Below are positions 24,561-36,446 of a stretch of 64,000 nucleotides of DNA, in pieces. The notes below the pieces were generated by a model. The model made no database searches. It was given only the letters and a program-made list of their open reading frames with translations, and was not told the origin of the DNA. Every line of letters begins with the position of its first letter. Position 1 is the first letter of the stretch. Both the position numbers and the translations under genes were made by a program. The stretch spans positions 9,230,001-9,294,000 of the forward strand of contig JAYKKI010000087.1 in NCBI GenBank assembly GCA_039881145.1. The letters are read 5' to 3'. This DNA comes from Druceiella hillmani. Lineage: Eukaryota; Arthropoda; Insecta; Lepidoptera; Hepialidae.

Positions 24561-27500
24561 ATTTACGCAATTATAATCTGAATTACCCAGAGTGCACAGT
24601 ATAACTATTCGCGACACTCATTATATTTACCTTCATTTCGGTGTTATACAATTACGTCAGTATGAATATAGATTCAGAAGATCAATCATATTTTTCGTTC
24701 ACTGTACGAGCACGGGTACCAACTTGCGCGCGCTTGTTTGACTTAAAAGACTACCAAAGAGTCGACGCGAGGCGCGAACTAACCATTCTTAAAACGGCTA
24801 ATAGTTGTACATGTCGGTATTAATGAAAGTTTTGTGGAAGATGGGCAGCTCATTTTCCAGTCAAAAAAAATCTTCGTGGATTACCACGCAAAAATTATTG
24901 ATTTTGAAAAATTGTGCGATAGAATTTTACCTGAACGGAAGCAAATGTCTTTATGGTAATAGACAATGTTCCATATCATTTAAGAAGGTAATCATACCGA
25001 TAATGAGTAATGGAAAATAGATATACTAAAATGGCTGAGTGAAAAACTCGTTACGTTTTAATCGCCGATAAAAGCAGAGTTAATGGATTTCGCTCGAGGA
25101 AAAACTATTTGAATTGGGCCGTCTAAATAAAAATATGTTATCATTCTAAAATTGCTGCCACGATACCGTGTAGTAAACCTAATTGAGATAATCTGGGTAC
25201 AAAAGAAAGTATATATGGCAAATGAAAAGGCGAAATTTAAATTAAACCATGTCAAAAAATTTAACGTAAAGCAATTTCAGTAAAAAGTCTGCGTCATGGG
25301 AGAAATGTAGAAATCATGTGCTCAAAGAAAAGGTACGAATACCAAATCTCTATATAAGATAATAATTAGTGTCGAGATGAAAAATAAATTGTTGTGATGT
25401 ACACTTTTACTTGAAAATATTAATGTGTTTTATATTTTAAGTTCATTGTGACGCAATTGTTTTACTCTAATGATTTTTTCCTGTGAAACAGTAATATATT
25501 TTGTGAATGATAATATTTTTTTTATATATTTATGCGTGTTTTGTATTTTATGCTCATCGTGGTAAAATTTTTGCGCTGTAGCGTATCTTATTCTGGAAAA
25601 TATTAGTCTGTTTTGATATATTGTTTTGCATTTTATATTTTTAATTCCTTCATTACATCACGTAACTGTTGCATTACTGTGTATTTTTTTATCAATATTT
25701 TGTAACAATTTAATTTTTCGTATCTTAACTAACATTTAATTAAACTTCTATTACCAGTACAAATGGAATGAACGTATTGTTTGTTATAATGCTGGAGTGT
25801 ATGATAAAGAACTTGATGACATTTGGTAAATATTGACCAAGCGTGATTTACTAGTAATAATTTGACTACCAACAGCTTCAGTCTTAAGTCAACTGTCAGT
25901 CTTAAGCCTGGAAAAATATGAGAGGAAATTTTTAGTGTTGTTATAAGTTTTTTAGATAAGTTATATTTATAATTCGTTTGAAAGAATTCAGCTTACTTAT
26001 TTGAAATCCTCCTTATATAGTTTAAGTTACTTGAGTACACAGCGTAAACGTAGAAGTAAAATTTTTAAATTCATGTCAATTAAAAAAACGTTTACAATAA
26101 CTGAGCAACCAATCTCTCTCTATACAAATCTTCTCTAATCTGTTGTCCAATCGATATTATCTATTTTTTTTTAAATTTCTCTTTACAAACACACTCTTGT
26201 ATATATTCATTATACATTTGAATACATAAATAACATTTTAGCTTCGTTTTATAGCTTCACTGTGGTCTGTACTTCACGCCTTTGTATTTATCTGTACATT
26301 CTTACATATCTGCTTAGTAATATTCCATTTGTTTTATATCTATGCCTGCACATATTTACTTATCTAATAAGGTTTAATTTCTCATGCATTTATTTATGGC
26401 TATGCTTATTTATGCTTACTTATTGATCGACTAACCTACTCTAATCTTAGTTACTTCATATTTTTATATATATATGTGCTCTTACCCACCTATTTGCTTT
26501 CTTCTTTCCTCGCTTACGTCAAGACAAGTCAAACGAATCTAAACTGGATGAGTCATCACAAAATAGTTTCTATCACCACCTTCCGGGCCATTATTTTAGT
26601 GTGATGTTTCTAAAGGACTGATCCATATCTACTTAAGTCCTGTCAGAATTTTGGAGGGTTTATTATTAGATTATCTTAGATCTATTTTCCATAAACTCGA
26701 TCTCTGCGCCTGTGCTGTTTATTTTTGATCATTTCTACGACGTACTTTGGCCTATTCATGAGACTATACGGGGTGTATACCGTTTCAAATAATATAGGAA
26801 TCCCTCAAATTTACTGATAAATACAGGAGATACTCGTATGAAGTAACATACACAAAATAAAATTATTTGATGCCTCTGTATTCAACTCTATGTATTTTTA
26901 CCTACCTTTACTGTTATATTTTCTTGTTTACGTTAAGACAAATTAAGCTAATTCAAAGTCGATTAATTTAATATCTAAAGAATTCCTGTCAAGAACTTCT
27001 GGCTCCATTATTACATTCTGATTTCTCTAAAGAGCAAATTTATCTAATATTTAGTTGTATATAAACTTTAAAGATTATTAGGAAATTCCAAATAAAAAAA
27101 AATATCCAAGTTGATTGAGAATTGCCGGAGATTGAGGTAGCGTATATTAAAAAAGTAGAGGCGAATTGAGAATCCTTCCTTTTTTATAGTCGATTAAAAA
27201 TATAATTTCACAAAAAGTAAATTTTTTTTCAGTAATTTTTTCAATGTAGTCCCAATATATTTTACTCAACGGAAATATTTGAATTTAATTTTTTGTTTTT
27301 TTTTCTTGCGCTTTCTGTAATTACTGGAGTTTTTTCCGTAATTCCGTTGTTTATTATTGATTAAGATCAGTATTTACTTCTCACAATTAAACAATAATTT
27401 GCTCAAATTAAATAAGAAGGGAAACATTTCTTTATCACATACTTAGATATTTTTTTATTATTAAATTTAAAAGAACTCTTAAAGTACCCCATGTTATCGT

Positions 27501-28225
27501 CAAACCCCATATCACAAAAAAACATTGTAATTTATGGCTGCAACTTCATAAATTTAAAAAATAATGTGACCGATAGCATATTGTAAGCTTTCATAGTGTT
27601 GTTGATAGAATCAAACAACAGGTATTAAGAATAATAACATTCGACCGTGTGGTGAATAAAATCCTATAGTCAGTCATATACTTATACTCAGTTCAAATTA
27701 CCGAGGTTAAAATGTATCAATGCAATAAAGCTATTTTTTTTATTCCAAATATAAAGACATTTAAACAACAAAATGTACAATATAATTTGAACTTATATAG
27801 GTTTGTCTGCTTATGTTGTGTTGGTCAGTTTTTTTTTTTAGACGGTATGATTTTTCTCACAAAACCAAAGGGAGATTAATTATTCGTCGTTCCTCAAACT
27901 ACATTTTGGGGTGGTGTAAGTGAACATATTTGAAATATATTATTATTATTTGCCTGTAAAATAAAAAAAGGCCGATTTACTTTTGTGTTGCAATTCAAGC
28001 CAATCTTTCCGTAGTAACCACATAGTAATCAATGCTTTTGAATATGTCATAATCGATATTGTATAACCCAGGCATAATTTTTATTAAAGTGAATGGTAGC
28101 AACGCATACCGCTTCTGGTGATGGAAGGCAAGGAATTGTGATCTTTATGATTTCTACTATTATAATATATTCTTCAATCGATTGTTATTTTTAAATGTTC
28201 AGCATGATTTCTACACGTTTAACAA
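24561..28225. other. Non-coding AT-rich sequence, no gene seen
   Basis: Open frames at 24641-24823 and 24805-25020 lack recognisable domains. The stretch to 28225 is AT-rich with homopolymer runs and no repeat that I could define. Confidence 0.55.
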
Positions 28226-28262
28226 CTGAAAATTTAGTCTTCTTCTTCCGTGCATCTTCCCT

Positions 28263-30056
28263 TTATTTGGGGTTGGCCCTCCTCGTATTCCGACGCCAAG
28301 TCAAACGATCTTGGGTTGTCCCTACATCTAAGTTTGTCCGCGCCAGATCTTTGGCAACGGTTGTCCACCACGTGGCCTGTAGTATTCCTCTACCCTTTTT
28401 TGTATCTGGGATAGCCAGGGCAGTTTTTACGGCGTTACATTCGTCCCGTCTCATCACATGCCTGTACAATCGCAAACGACTTTCCACCATCTTATCTACT
28501 ATGGGTGCGACCTTGAAGGATCAGACCTTGAAGGAAGGATGTACTTGTTCCGTACTTTATCAAGTTTTTTGACTCTCGTAGCATTTTCATTTCGTTTGTG
28601 TGCATTTTTTATTCACGCTGTTTTTGACGGCCCAACATTCTGCACCATACATCATAGCTGGCCTTACTGCTCTTTTGTACATTTTACCTTTTAGTTGTCT
28701 TGGCATATTTGGGTCGCATAGTACACCGGAGAGCATTCTCCATTTTTTCCAGGCAGCATTTACCCTGTGGGTAACGTCCGCGTCTACACTGGCATCCGCA
28801 CTCAGCGCCCAGATATTTAAATTTGTTTACCTTCGGTAATGGTTCTCCGTCGATGCTTATGGAAGTGTTAGACAGTGGTTGCTCAGAAAATTTGCAATGT
28901 AGATATTCGGTTTTGCTTCTGTTAATGCATTTTACTCTAGTGCTTGCCTACAGTCATGAAGGGTGTTTTGAATCGTTTCTGCGTATTTGTCACACCAACA
29001 CGATGTATTCGGCATACAGCATACACCAGGAAAGAGCAGCCTAGGCATGTTTGGTAAGATAGTCCATGGATAGATTAAACAAGAGCGGGCTTAGTGTCCA
29101 GCCTTGATGTACTCCAACTTTGACTTCAAATGGTTCACTGGTTCCAGCTAGACTTCTTACTTGTCTGCTGATGTGCTCATATGTGTCTCTTACCAGATTG
29201 ATGTAGTATTCTGGTATTCCTTGCGCCCTCATAGCTTGCTAGACTAACCTGCGCGGTATCCTATCAAATGCCTTCTCAAGGTCTATGAAAACCATGTGAA
29301 GATTTTCTTTGCTGGCCCTGTGCTTCTCCATGAGAACTCTTAGAGCTTGTATAGCATCTGTGGTGGCTCTACCTGGTGTGAAACCATATTGATTTTCTGA
29401 TACGGATATAAGATGACTGAACCGGTTGTTTACGATGCGCTCCCAAATGTTTAGATTGTGAGATGTCAACTTGATACTCCTATAATTTCGTCAATCGCTT
29501 ACTTCTGCCTTGTTCTTATAGATGGGCATAATAAAGCTACGTCGCCACGATTTTGCTGCTGATTAGGATAGCATTGAAAAGTTTTGTCAGCCAGTGAATG
29601 GCAGCTGATCCTAGCACTTTCCAAAGATCTGCAGGTATGTTATCTGGACCTACCCCTTTATGATTCTTCATCTTTTTGACTGCTTTCTTAACCTCGTCAA
29701 CGCTTATTTTTGGAATGGAACCTTGTATCATATGGGCATTTTCCAATGGTTTACTCGAAAACTCTTCATTAAGCAATTGCTGGTAGTATTGACCCCGCCT
29801 CTCATTTATTTTGTTGTTGTCTGTTAGTAGGACTCTATATTCATCTTTAATATACTTATTTATCTTAATATCTAAACTTTCGAGTGTTTGTAGCACCGTA
29901 ATATAATAGTTGGTAGCCAAGTCATAGATCTCGTGACTTTGCCCCTTTCCATTTGGTTTCTTGTAGGCAACATATGTTAATTTGCCGAACCTTTAACACA
30001 TCTGCTAATTCTTGGCTTCGACCTGTGAGAATACCAAGGTTCCACGTGGCTAATCT
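28263..30056 (-). pseudogene. Endonuclease-reverse transcriptase of the RTE-like LINE, deleted and broken
   Basis: The minus-strand frame opens with the APE endonuclease start RLATWN-GILTGRSQELADVL and the QET-W box (30056 to about 29950), meets a stop, and is cut near 29880. A large part of the endonuclease, by comparison with the family some hundreds of codons, is missing. It resumes in the reverse transcriptase: KKMKNHKGVGPDNIPADLW (about 29700-29640), a frameshift near 29560, a stop near 29490, YGFTPGRATTDAI, the motif A block VFIDLEKAFDRIPR (29286-29245) with its Asp intact, a stop at 29239-29241, then GVHQGWTLSPLLFNL. The catalytic box reads YAEY (29005-29016) where FADD/YADD is expected, so both metal-binding Asp are lost. 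The C-terminal block R-RLYRHVMRRDE ends at 28263. It cannot have moved in this form. Confidence 0.88.
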
Positions 30057-30547
30057 TATTCGAGACTGAGAATTATGCACCTGCGAGTTTGCATGTTTGT
30101 CATATTTTCCGTCGCTTATGGGGGACGCTCTAGCACAATCTTATATCTTAGCCATCGTCGCTTGCGGGGGACGCCCTAACTTTGGTCGCTGTCTTTCTTT
30201 TGCCTTTCTTCTTATTTACGAGGAGGAGATGTTTGACTATATGTTTTTACGACCGGTTGTTACTTGTATGCTCAAGTGTAGGCGGTGCCATTGACCCTGC
30301 TATCGGTTCTTCCGCCACCATCGTTTCTGAGCGCTCCAACCTAAACGCACAGCACTGCATAGACCGCGCTTTCACGTATTCTAAAAAAGCTCTTTGCAGG
30401 GATTTGATAACGGAGTGTTCTTCTCCGTCCTGTTTGGTCCGCTAGAGGTATATTATTTCCCTCCTACACGGCATATCTGCCGAGCGTTCCCCTATCCGCC
30501 ACCTTGGGGACGCGTTCCCTAGGGGTACAGCTCCCCCGGAAAATCAC
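30057..30547 (-). other. 5' leader of the RTE-like LINE
   Basis: GC-rich, non-coding in my reading. It includes two direct copies of a GTCGCTT(A/G)(T/C)GGGGGACGC motif at 30111-30132 and 30157-30179. Such leaders carry the internal promoter in non-LTR elements, which is inferred and not shown here. Open frames on the plus strand here (30097-30445) are chance. Confidence 0.6.
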
Positions 30548-30560
30548 CTGAAAATTTAGT

Positions 30561-31768
30561 AAGTACATATAAAAATAAGTTCTTGGTTTTGCTGATGTGT
30601 ATCATTATTCTTGTTAGTGAATGGCGTCTCTCATGGTCTTCAAAATAATATCATTGAAAGGTTTTATTCTATAGTCATAGTTAGAGATATTTTTTATTAG
30701 TCAGTAAGATGTTATTTTAATATCATTTATGAAGTTCACTTATACTAATTACTTAATTGTTTGTACCAAACAAAGAAATAAGTAATTATGTTTTCATAAT
30801 ATAGACCGGTACACATATAAATTGGTTTTTGACATTATGATACCTAAATAGTAGTCGATGTACATTCCTATGAATTTTTGTTCTACTCGTTTTTTACATG
30901 CTAGGAAAATGTAATTTAGATAAACCATTTTCCGCTATAAAATAACGTTTAATATTACGAGATTTTGAAGAGAGAACGTCTGGTTGAAATTTTTAATTAT
31001 TAGAGAGTAGAACCGTTGGTTTGGTGTACGTGGTATTTGATGCATCTTCTTCCAGGACTACGTTACGCATTAAATAATTGCACGGTACTAGTAGGACTAG
31101 GCAATTACTTGCTCCGTAACTTTCGTTAAAAATAAACGTTTACAAGTAGTATTTTTTTATATTTTACATATTTTAATCCATATTAAAATATGAAAGTTTG
31201 ACTTTATAAGGGGAATATTGAAATATATAAATTAGAAACTTTTCGTCAGTTTGTTTACCGGGATTTTTGTTATTCAATAACCAACTGTCGACTTGACTTG
31301 AGGGTTTACATACATTCTATGCCCAATTACTACCCTTACTTTAATTACATATTGGTTTTACCTTACAGTTTGTATATGTAGAATTATCTTAATTTTTTTG
31401 TAAATCAGTTATTCCGGAAATATATTCAAAGTTAGACCCTTTAATGCTTTAGAATATACTACATACCTCTTTTTACAGAGGAAGAATAAATTGGTTTTAA
31501 CCATTACTTTTTCTCGATAAAGCAACATAAAGTTGGCCATAAATAAAACGTTCTTCTCTTAAACCAATTCCGCCATCGGAGTCAAGGAATTCATGGGATG
31601 ATCAGTCTATAAATAAGGTTTTTCTCCGCCTTATACAGTTTCAGGAGTATTCCCCGGTTTCTGTCATATTTTTATCACCATTATGTTTTTGAAATCATGA
31701 AGTAATGAACACCAAAAACATTTTGAAATCAGAAGTAAATTTTAGCGCGGTGAGACAAATAACCTAAG
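30561..31768. other. Non-coding AT-rich sequence, no gene seen
   Basis: Lies between the RTE-like LINE and the nested repeat/Jockey block. No recognisable coding or repeat content. Confidence 0.6.
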
Positions 31769-31948
31769 TTTTCCACTATACACAATTAAATGAAACGTAG
31801 TTTCATTTAATTGTGAATAATAAATTTCTACAAAAAAATTTTTTTTTGATCTGTCTGTAACTTGGCAATCTGTGTGTTGATACAATACCCAATCCGTTGA
31901 AGTTAATGTCGTTTGTGGTCAGAAGGACCCCGTTTAGGCGAGTTCCTG

Positions 31949-34553
31949 TCATTTGCTGTCAAATCTCGCGGATAGTGCAGGTACACTATGCCGTTTGAGA
32001 CGGGAGTATGTGACACTTCCTGTGCCCTCAAGCTGTGTTATCAGCTCATTGACATGTGTTGCTATTCTTTTCTGATTCTGATTTTCGCTATATCTGGCAA
32101 TCTCCTGCTTAACAATGTTGATTTTTAGGTCCTCGTGTATATATTTGTTGCTCACGTAGTAAGGGGCATTTATCATTGCTCTAAGTGCTTTACTTTGGAA
32201 TCTCGATATTTCTGTTGCTTGCTGTACCCCATAGCTGAATCCCGTATGTCCAGATTGGTTTTAGGATATACTTGTAGATGGCTAGTTTGCTTTCCCGCGT
32301 AAGTCTCGATTTAGGACCTGTGAGCCAATACATCGATCTGAGCTTCATGTCCAGCTGTTTGCGTTTAGTCCAAATATGCTTTCTCCAGGTAAGTCTTCTA
32401 TCCAGATGCGTACCCAGATATTTAGCATCTTCCGCTTGTGGTATGATTTCATTGTGGATTTTTATTGGGGGACATTTTTGTCTTCTAAGGGTGAAGGTGA
32501 CATGGATAGATTTTCCCTGATTAACTTTGATGGGTCAATCGTCTAGCTGCTTCTCTACCTCGTGAACATGGTCTTGTAGTTTAGCTGAGGCTACTGTTGG
32601 ATCCTCGTGAACTGACAAAATCGCTGTGTCATCTGCATAAGTCGCTATTAGAGTATCAGCGTGCGTTGGCAGATCTGCAGTAAAAATCAGATATATTAAG
32701 GGACCTAGTATGCTTCCTTGTGGCACTCCTGATTGGACTATATTAAAAAGTAAGGTTTCATTGTTATATTTTACCTCGAAGCACCTTCCATCAAGATATG
32801 ATTTCATGATCGGGAAGAAGGAGTGTGGTTTTTTAAGCTTGTAGAGGAGTCCCTCGTGCCACACTCTGTCAAAAGCTTGACTAATGTCTAAGAAGACAGC
32901 AGAGCAGTAGTGTTTATGTTCTAAAGAACGGCTTATGGTATCTGTGATACGATGTATCTGCTCCATGGTGATGGTCCATGATGTTTCCGGAAACCGAATT
33001 GATGAGCAGGAACGGCATTTGATAGGTAGGTACGCATCCTGGTCAGCAATATCTTCTCCATCAGTTTACCCAGCAAGGAAAGTAGGCTTATTGGTCTATA
33101 TGAACTCGCTTCGTGGATAGGTTTACCTGGTTTTGGGATCATTATTATTTGCGCAATTTTCCATTGGATGTGATAGAAAGCACGTCTTAAACAGGCGTTA
33201 AAAATTGCAGTTATAAGAACTACTCCTTTTCTAGGTAATTTTTTCAGTAGTTTTGCGTCGATTGAATCGTAACCTGGCGTTTTACCATCTGGTAGTTTCC
33301 ATATTTCTCTCCATACAGTTTAGTGGTAGGCACATTTGCATTGGCGAATGAAGATACTCTAAGACTTCCTTATCGTGTTCTGGGTTTTTGCTAGGTAAAG
33401 GGTGGAACACAGTTTTTAGGTGTTCCGAAAATACCTGAGCCTTTTCACTGTCAGTTCTTGCCCATTTCGATTGAGAGGCTTTTATAGGTGGTATGTGAAC
33501 TTTTGGTCGTTTTAGCATTTTTGTTGTCTTCCAAAGTGAGTAGTTGCTATCTTTGTTATTAGACAGGAGATCCAGCTGATTTTGGAGACGTTCGTTGTCA
33601 GCTATACGGATCATGTGTTTGAGTTCTTTTGTTAAATGCTTTTTTATCGCTGGGATATTGAGTAGTATGCCATTTTTTTCTCAGTTGTCTTCTTTCATAC
33701 ACTTTATCTTTTATGAACTTGGATTAGTGACAGTTTTGCTCAGTAGGTCTCAGGATGGGTGTTGATTCTTTTGCCGCCTGGCGAATGACCTTGTTGAGAG
33801 ATTCAATAGCTTTTTCCACATTCTCTTCCTTCTCCAGCGGCAGACACAGGCTTATTAAATCTGTTATTATTGTCCTATAAATATTCCATTCTGTTTTATG
33901 GTTATATAACCTTTGTGGATACTCTGTCAGAATCGCTTTGTAGTGGTAGTTGAGTATCACTGGTGTATGGTCTGATGATAGGTCTGTCATTTCTCTATGT
34001 CTATCTGGTAGACGCAATATTTCTCACAATGAAAAAGTCCAGCAGGTCTGGCACCTTTCCCTGATCAGACGGCCAGTAGGTGGGAATACCATGTGAGACA
34101 GATTTAAGATGAAGTTTATTTAGTGTTAGCCTGGAGCCCCATGACACGTGTTTGGCGTTCCAATCACCACCGCATATGAAACTATTTCCAAGTACGTTGA
34201 AGAAGGATTTGTAGTCATCACTTATAATAGAATATCTATCCGGGCAGTAAATTGCAGTCAAGGTTGTTTTTCTTCTATGGTCCTGGATTCTAACTGAGGT
34301 AACTTGAATTTTGTCAGTTTCGTATTTTTCAAAGGTATAATGTTTGATGTTCTGTTTTATTATGACTGCTGTTCCATCATGAGAATTGTCAGAGGGATGA
34401 TTTGTGGTATACACCTTGTAGTTTTTGAGACTGAAATACGTTTTATTTATAAACCTCGTTTCAGAGATTAAGGCCACGTCAATTCTTTCCGTTTTAAGAA
34501 ATAGTTCGAGTTCTTGTCAACTTTCTGTCAACCCATTGGCATTCCATGTAACT
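31949..34553 (-). pseudogene. Jockey ORF2 (endonuclease plus reverse transcriptase), broken
   Basis: Frame opens just past the ORF1 stop with LSIVTWNANGLTES and meets a TGA at 34517-34519. Endonuclease boxes follow: ALISETRF, FICGGDWNAKHVSWGS, PDLLDFFI, then, after a frame break near 34010, SSDHTPVIL. More breaks lie near 33720-33615 and 33285. Reverse transcriptase blocks are SYRPISLLS (33110-33080), QFGFRKHHG, a break near 32960, VFLDISQAFDRVWH, GVPQGSILGPL and YADDTAIL (about 32645-32620). The catalytic YADD is intact, unlike in the other LINEs here. A stop at 32535-32537 replaces an expected Trp. The C-terminal domain KYLGTHLDRRLTW...IWTYGIQLWGTAS continues to the stop at 31949. I saw no ATG between the last upstream stop in this frame and the endonuclease. 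Confidence 0.88.
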
Positions 34554-34563
34554 ATACTTAAGT

Positions 34564-35999
34564 TTAGGGGTCCTTGATAAGGCTTGTGACTAGGTGGATC
34601 ATACGGTCCATCATGTTGTCTAACATAATGTTCATTATGTTTTGGAATTTGTCAAACATTACGTACTTCCGTAAAATTGTTTGGGTCATTGATATTGGTT
34701 TTCGTGTCAGTTGTGTTTTTTTGTTTTGCTGCTTGTGCGTAAGAGGTGTTGGGTTTAGTGAATTTGTAATATTTATACTGATTGCTTGTTTGTGTGTTTT
34801 CTGTTGGTATGGTTGTGTGTTTTCTGTTCGTTTTATATTTAGATGGCTATTTTGCGTTGTACTCTTTGTATTGTCATTCATGTCTGTTGTCTTTTTTGTT
34901 TGGTTTTGCATTATACTCTTGGTATTGTCATTCACATCTTTAGTCTTTTTTGTTTTGTTTTTCAATAGTAGGTCTTTGTACTGTTTATACTTTTCGCATC
35001 CTTTGTAGCTAGCAGGATGTTTTTCTCTGCAGTTTGCGCAAGTAGCCTCTGTGTCAGGTCTTTTTAGATAACTTGCTGTAGGGTGTTCTTCCCCGCATTT
35101 TACGCATCTGAAAGGTCTATTGCACTGATTTTTCTCTGGTACCTTTTGCATTGCAATATGTCTAGCTTTTTGTATGGGGCTTCAAATGTAATTTTCATGT
35201 AATTCAGTTGATTGATCTTGAAGATTTCTTTATTGTTGTATTTTGGCTCTAGGTCTACGTAAAAAAGAGGGAGTGGATTTTTGGTACTTTTATGCATTAC
35301 ATTTGTAATTTGTCTGACCTCGTGTCCTAATTCTAAGAGCTCTTGTTTTATTATTACAGTGTCTTCTGATGCGTGTAGCCCACGTAAGACCACACGATAG
35401 GCTCTTTCGCTTTTAAGTTTATATGTATAATGGCTAATGTCATTCGCAATAAAGTTAGCCCTTATACCTTTGTATGTATCCACATCAGCCGGCATTATTT
35501 TTACGACATGACCAGATTTCAAAGTTGTCATAGTGTATTTTTCTGATTCTGCTATTTTAGAAAGAATGTCTTTCAATTTTTTAATTTCTATGACTCCTGT
35601 TTCAAAAATAGGCTCGGGTTTTGGTGGTTTAGGTTCCTTTTGTAGGGTATTTGTCTCTTCAATATCGTTTGATTCAAGAGCTTGAAATCTGTTTTGAGTT
35701 GTTACCGCATATGCCGTCTTTGAAAGTTTATTCCTGTTGACCATTCCAGGACTTGTGTCTGCTTTTTTTTCAGGTACCTGATCCTTTTGCCAAGGTTGGT
35801 TACTTTCAGTCTGTTCGTCTTTAGCGGTGCACTCTGCATATGTCTTATCTGTCATACTTATTTGTTTTGGTGTTTCTACGGGTAATGTTCCGAGTGAGTG
35901 ACTTCTTGCACATATGAACATATCTTTATGCAGCATTTGCTGCACCATTTTAGGGTTTTCATCATTTTTGTTTTGAGTTTTATTATTTATAGTATTCAT
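34564..35999 (-). pseudogene. Jockey ORF1 (gag-like, PRE_C2HC plus zinc knuckles), frameshifted
   Basis: Starts at an ATG at 35999 (MNTINNK...); an in-frame GTG lies upstream but ATG is the likelier start. The N-terminal 150 residues are polar and low in order. A PRE_C2HC domain follows, with VVLRGLHASEDT and LPLFYVDLEPK (about 35400-35250). A frame break near 35130 falls inside the first zinc knuckle, apparently with loss of the central YGH-containing part. In the next frame come CVKCGEEH and CANCREKHPASYKGC knuckles; the former shows Tyr (TASY) where its last Cys is expected. A Lys/Thr-rich, weakly repeated tail (KKTKDVNDNTKS, KKTTDMNDNTKS) ends at 34564. ORF1 proteins bind the element RNA. 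This one is broken. Confidence 0.88.
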
Positions 36000-36401
36000 G
36001 TTTAATCCCACGAGTAGGGTCGGTATAAGAGGTCACTTAAGGGGTGACACCCATTCCCCCAAGAAGGCATACTTCAACGACGTTTGCCGGGTCCGTCGAG
36101 GTTGGCGCTAGATACTGATCTCCCATCAGTCATTCATCCTATTGGCACGTATCCCACCGTAGGATTGGACTGAGGTTTTCAACCTCAGCCCGGGCGGTTA
36201 AGCCGAGACTTGAATTTCCTTCTGTCTAGTGAAGGTGCTGATGGGCAGCGGTCATTTCTTACCTCTGCTAAGTGATGTACTGAGTCGAGTTATTTAACCA
36301 TCTCCCGAGGCTCGACGTTGACTTTTTACAGTTGGTTTAGTCTCTTCACAACTAACCCTCCTCCTTTCGCATACGGGCTTGGGACCGTCAATGGCGGAGT
36401 T
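36000..36401 (-). other. 5' leader of the Jockey element
   Basis: GC-richer leader upstream of the gag start, beginning ACTCCGCCATTGACGG. It contains several short inverted motifs, for example GAGGTTGAAAACCTC at about 36173-36187. Jockey-type leaders carry internal promoters; that is known of the clade and not shown here. Confidence 0.6.
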
Positions 36402-36446
36402 TTTCTACAAAATTAACGCCAAATTTATTCAATATTTTCCACTATA

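Larger units (their letters stand above)
28226..30560 (-). mobile_element. RTE-like LINE with 13-bp target-site duplication
   Basis: The element body (28239-30547) is flanked by identical 13-mers CTGAAAATTTAGT at 28226-28238 and 30548-30560, which read as the target-site duplication of its insertion. On the minus strand it starts with a GC-rich 5' leader (30547 down to about 30057), continues with an endonuclease start, jumps by a large deletion into the reverse transcriptase, and ends with a purine-rich GAAGAAGAAGA tail (28239-28250). The short 3' end directly after the coding region and the protein motifs resemble RTE/BovB-type elements. At about 2.3 kb it is shorter than the usual 3 kb or more because of the deletion. 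Base composition is visibly richer in GC than the flanks. Confidence 0.88.
31836..36401 (-). mobile_element. Near full-length Jockey-clade LINE
   Basis: A 4.6-kb non-LTR element on the minus strand with a 5' leader, gag-like ORF1, endonuclease-reverse transcriptase ORF2, a short 3' UTR, and an A-run (31840-31848) at its 3' end. The flanks share TTTCTACAAAA at 31825-31835 and 36402-36412, an 11-bp target-site duplication; its exact borders are ambiguous by a few bases because of the A/T runs. The organisation and the PRE_C2HC/zinc-knuckle gag are typical of the arthropod Jockey clade. Both ORFs contain several frameshifts or stops, so this is an old, inactive copy, though it seems to be full length. 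Confidence 0.9.
31769..36446. mobile_element. Palindromic repeat copy F, split by a Jockey insertion
   Basis: Identical 12-mers TTTTCCACTATA stand at 31769-31780 and 36435-36446. Between them, once the Jockey element is set aside, lie 31781-31835 and 36413-36434, which join into one 77-bp copy of the palindromic repeat family: an inverted CACAATTAAATGAAAC arm, then the standard right end through GAATAATAAATTTCTAC to ATTCAATA. The copy is short and lacks the hammerhead-like part. Two nested duplications show that the palindromic repeat landed first and the LINE later. Confidence 0.8.

Noticed and set aside
24641..25020. Two overlapping 60-71-codon frames in a slightly GC-richer patch
   Set aside because: They were considered as possible exons, but neither shows a known domain nor convincing splice-site context.
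34574..35008. 144-codon plus-strand frame opposite the Jockey gag
   Set aside because: It is the shadow of the minus-strand ORF1, which has clear zinc-knuckle motifs.
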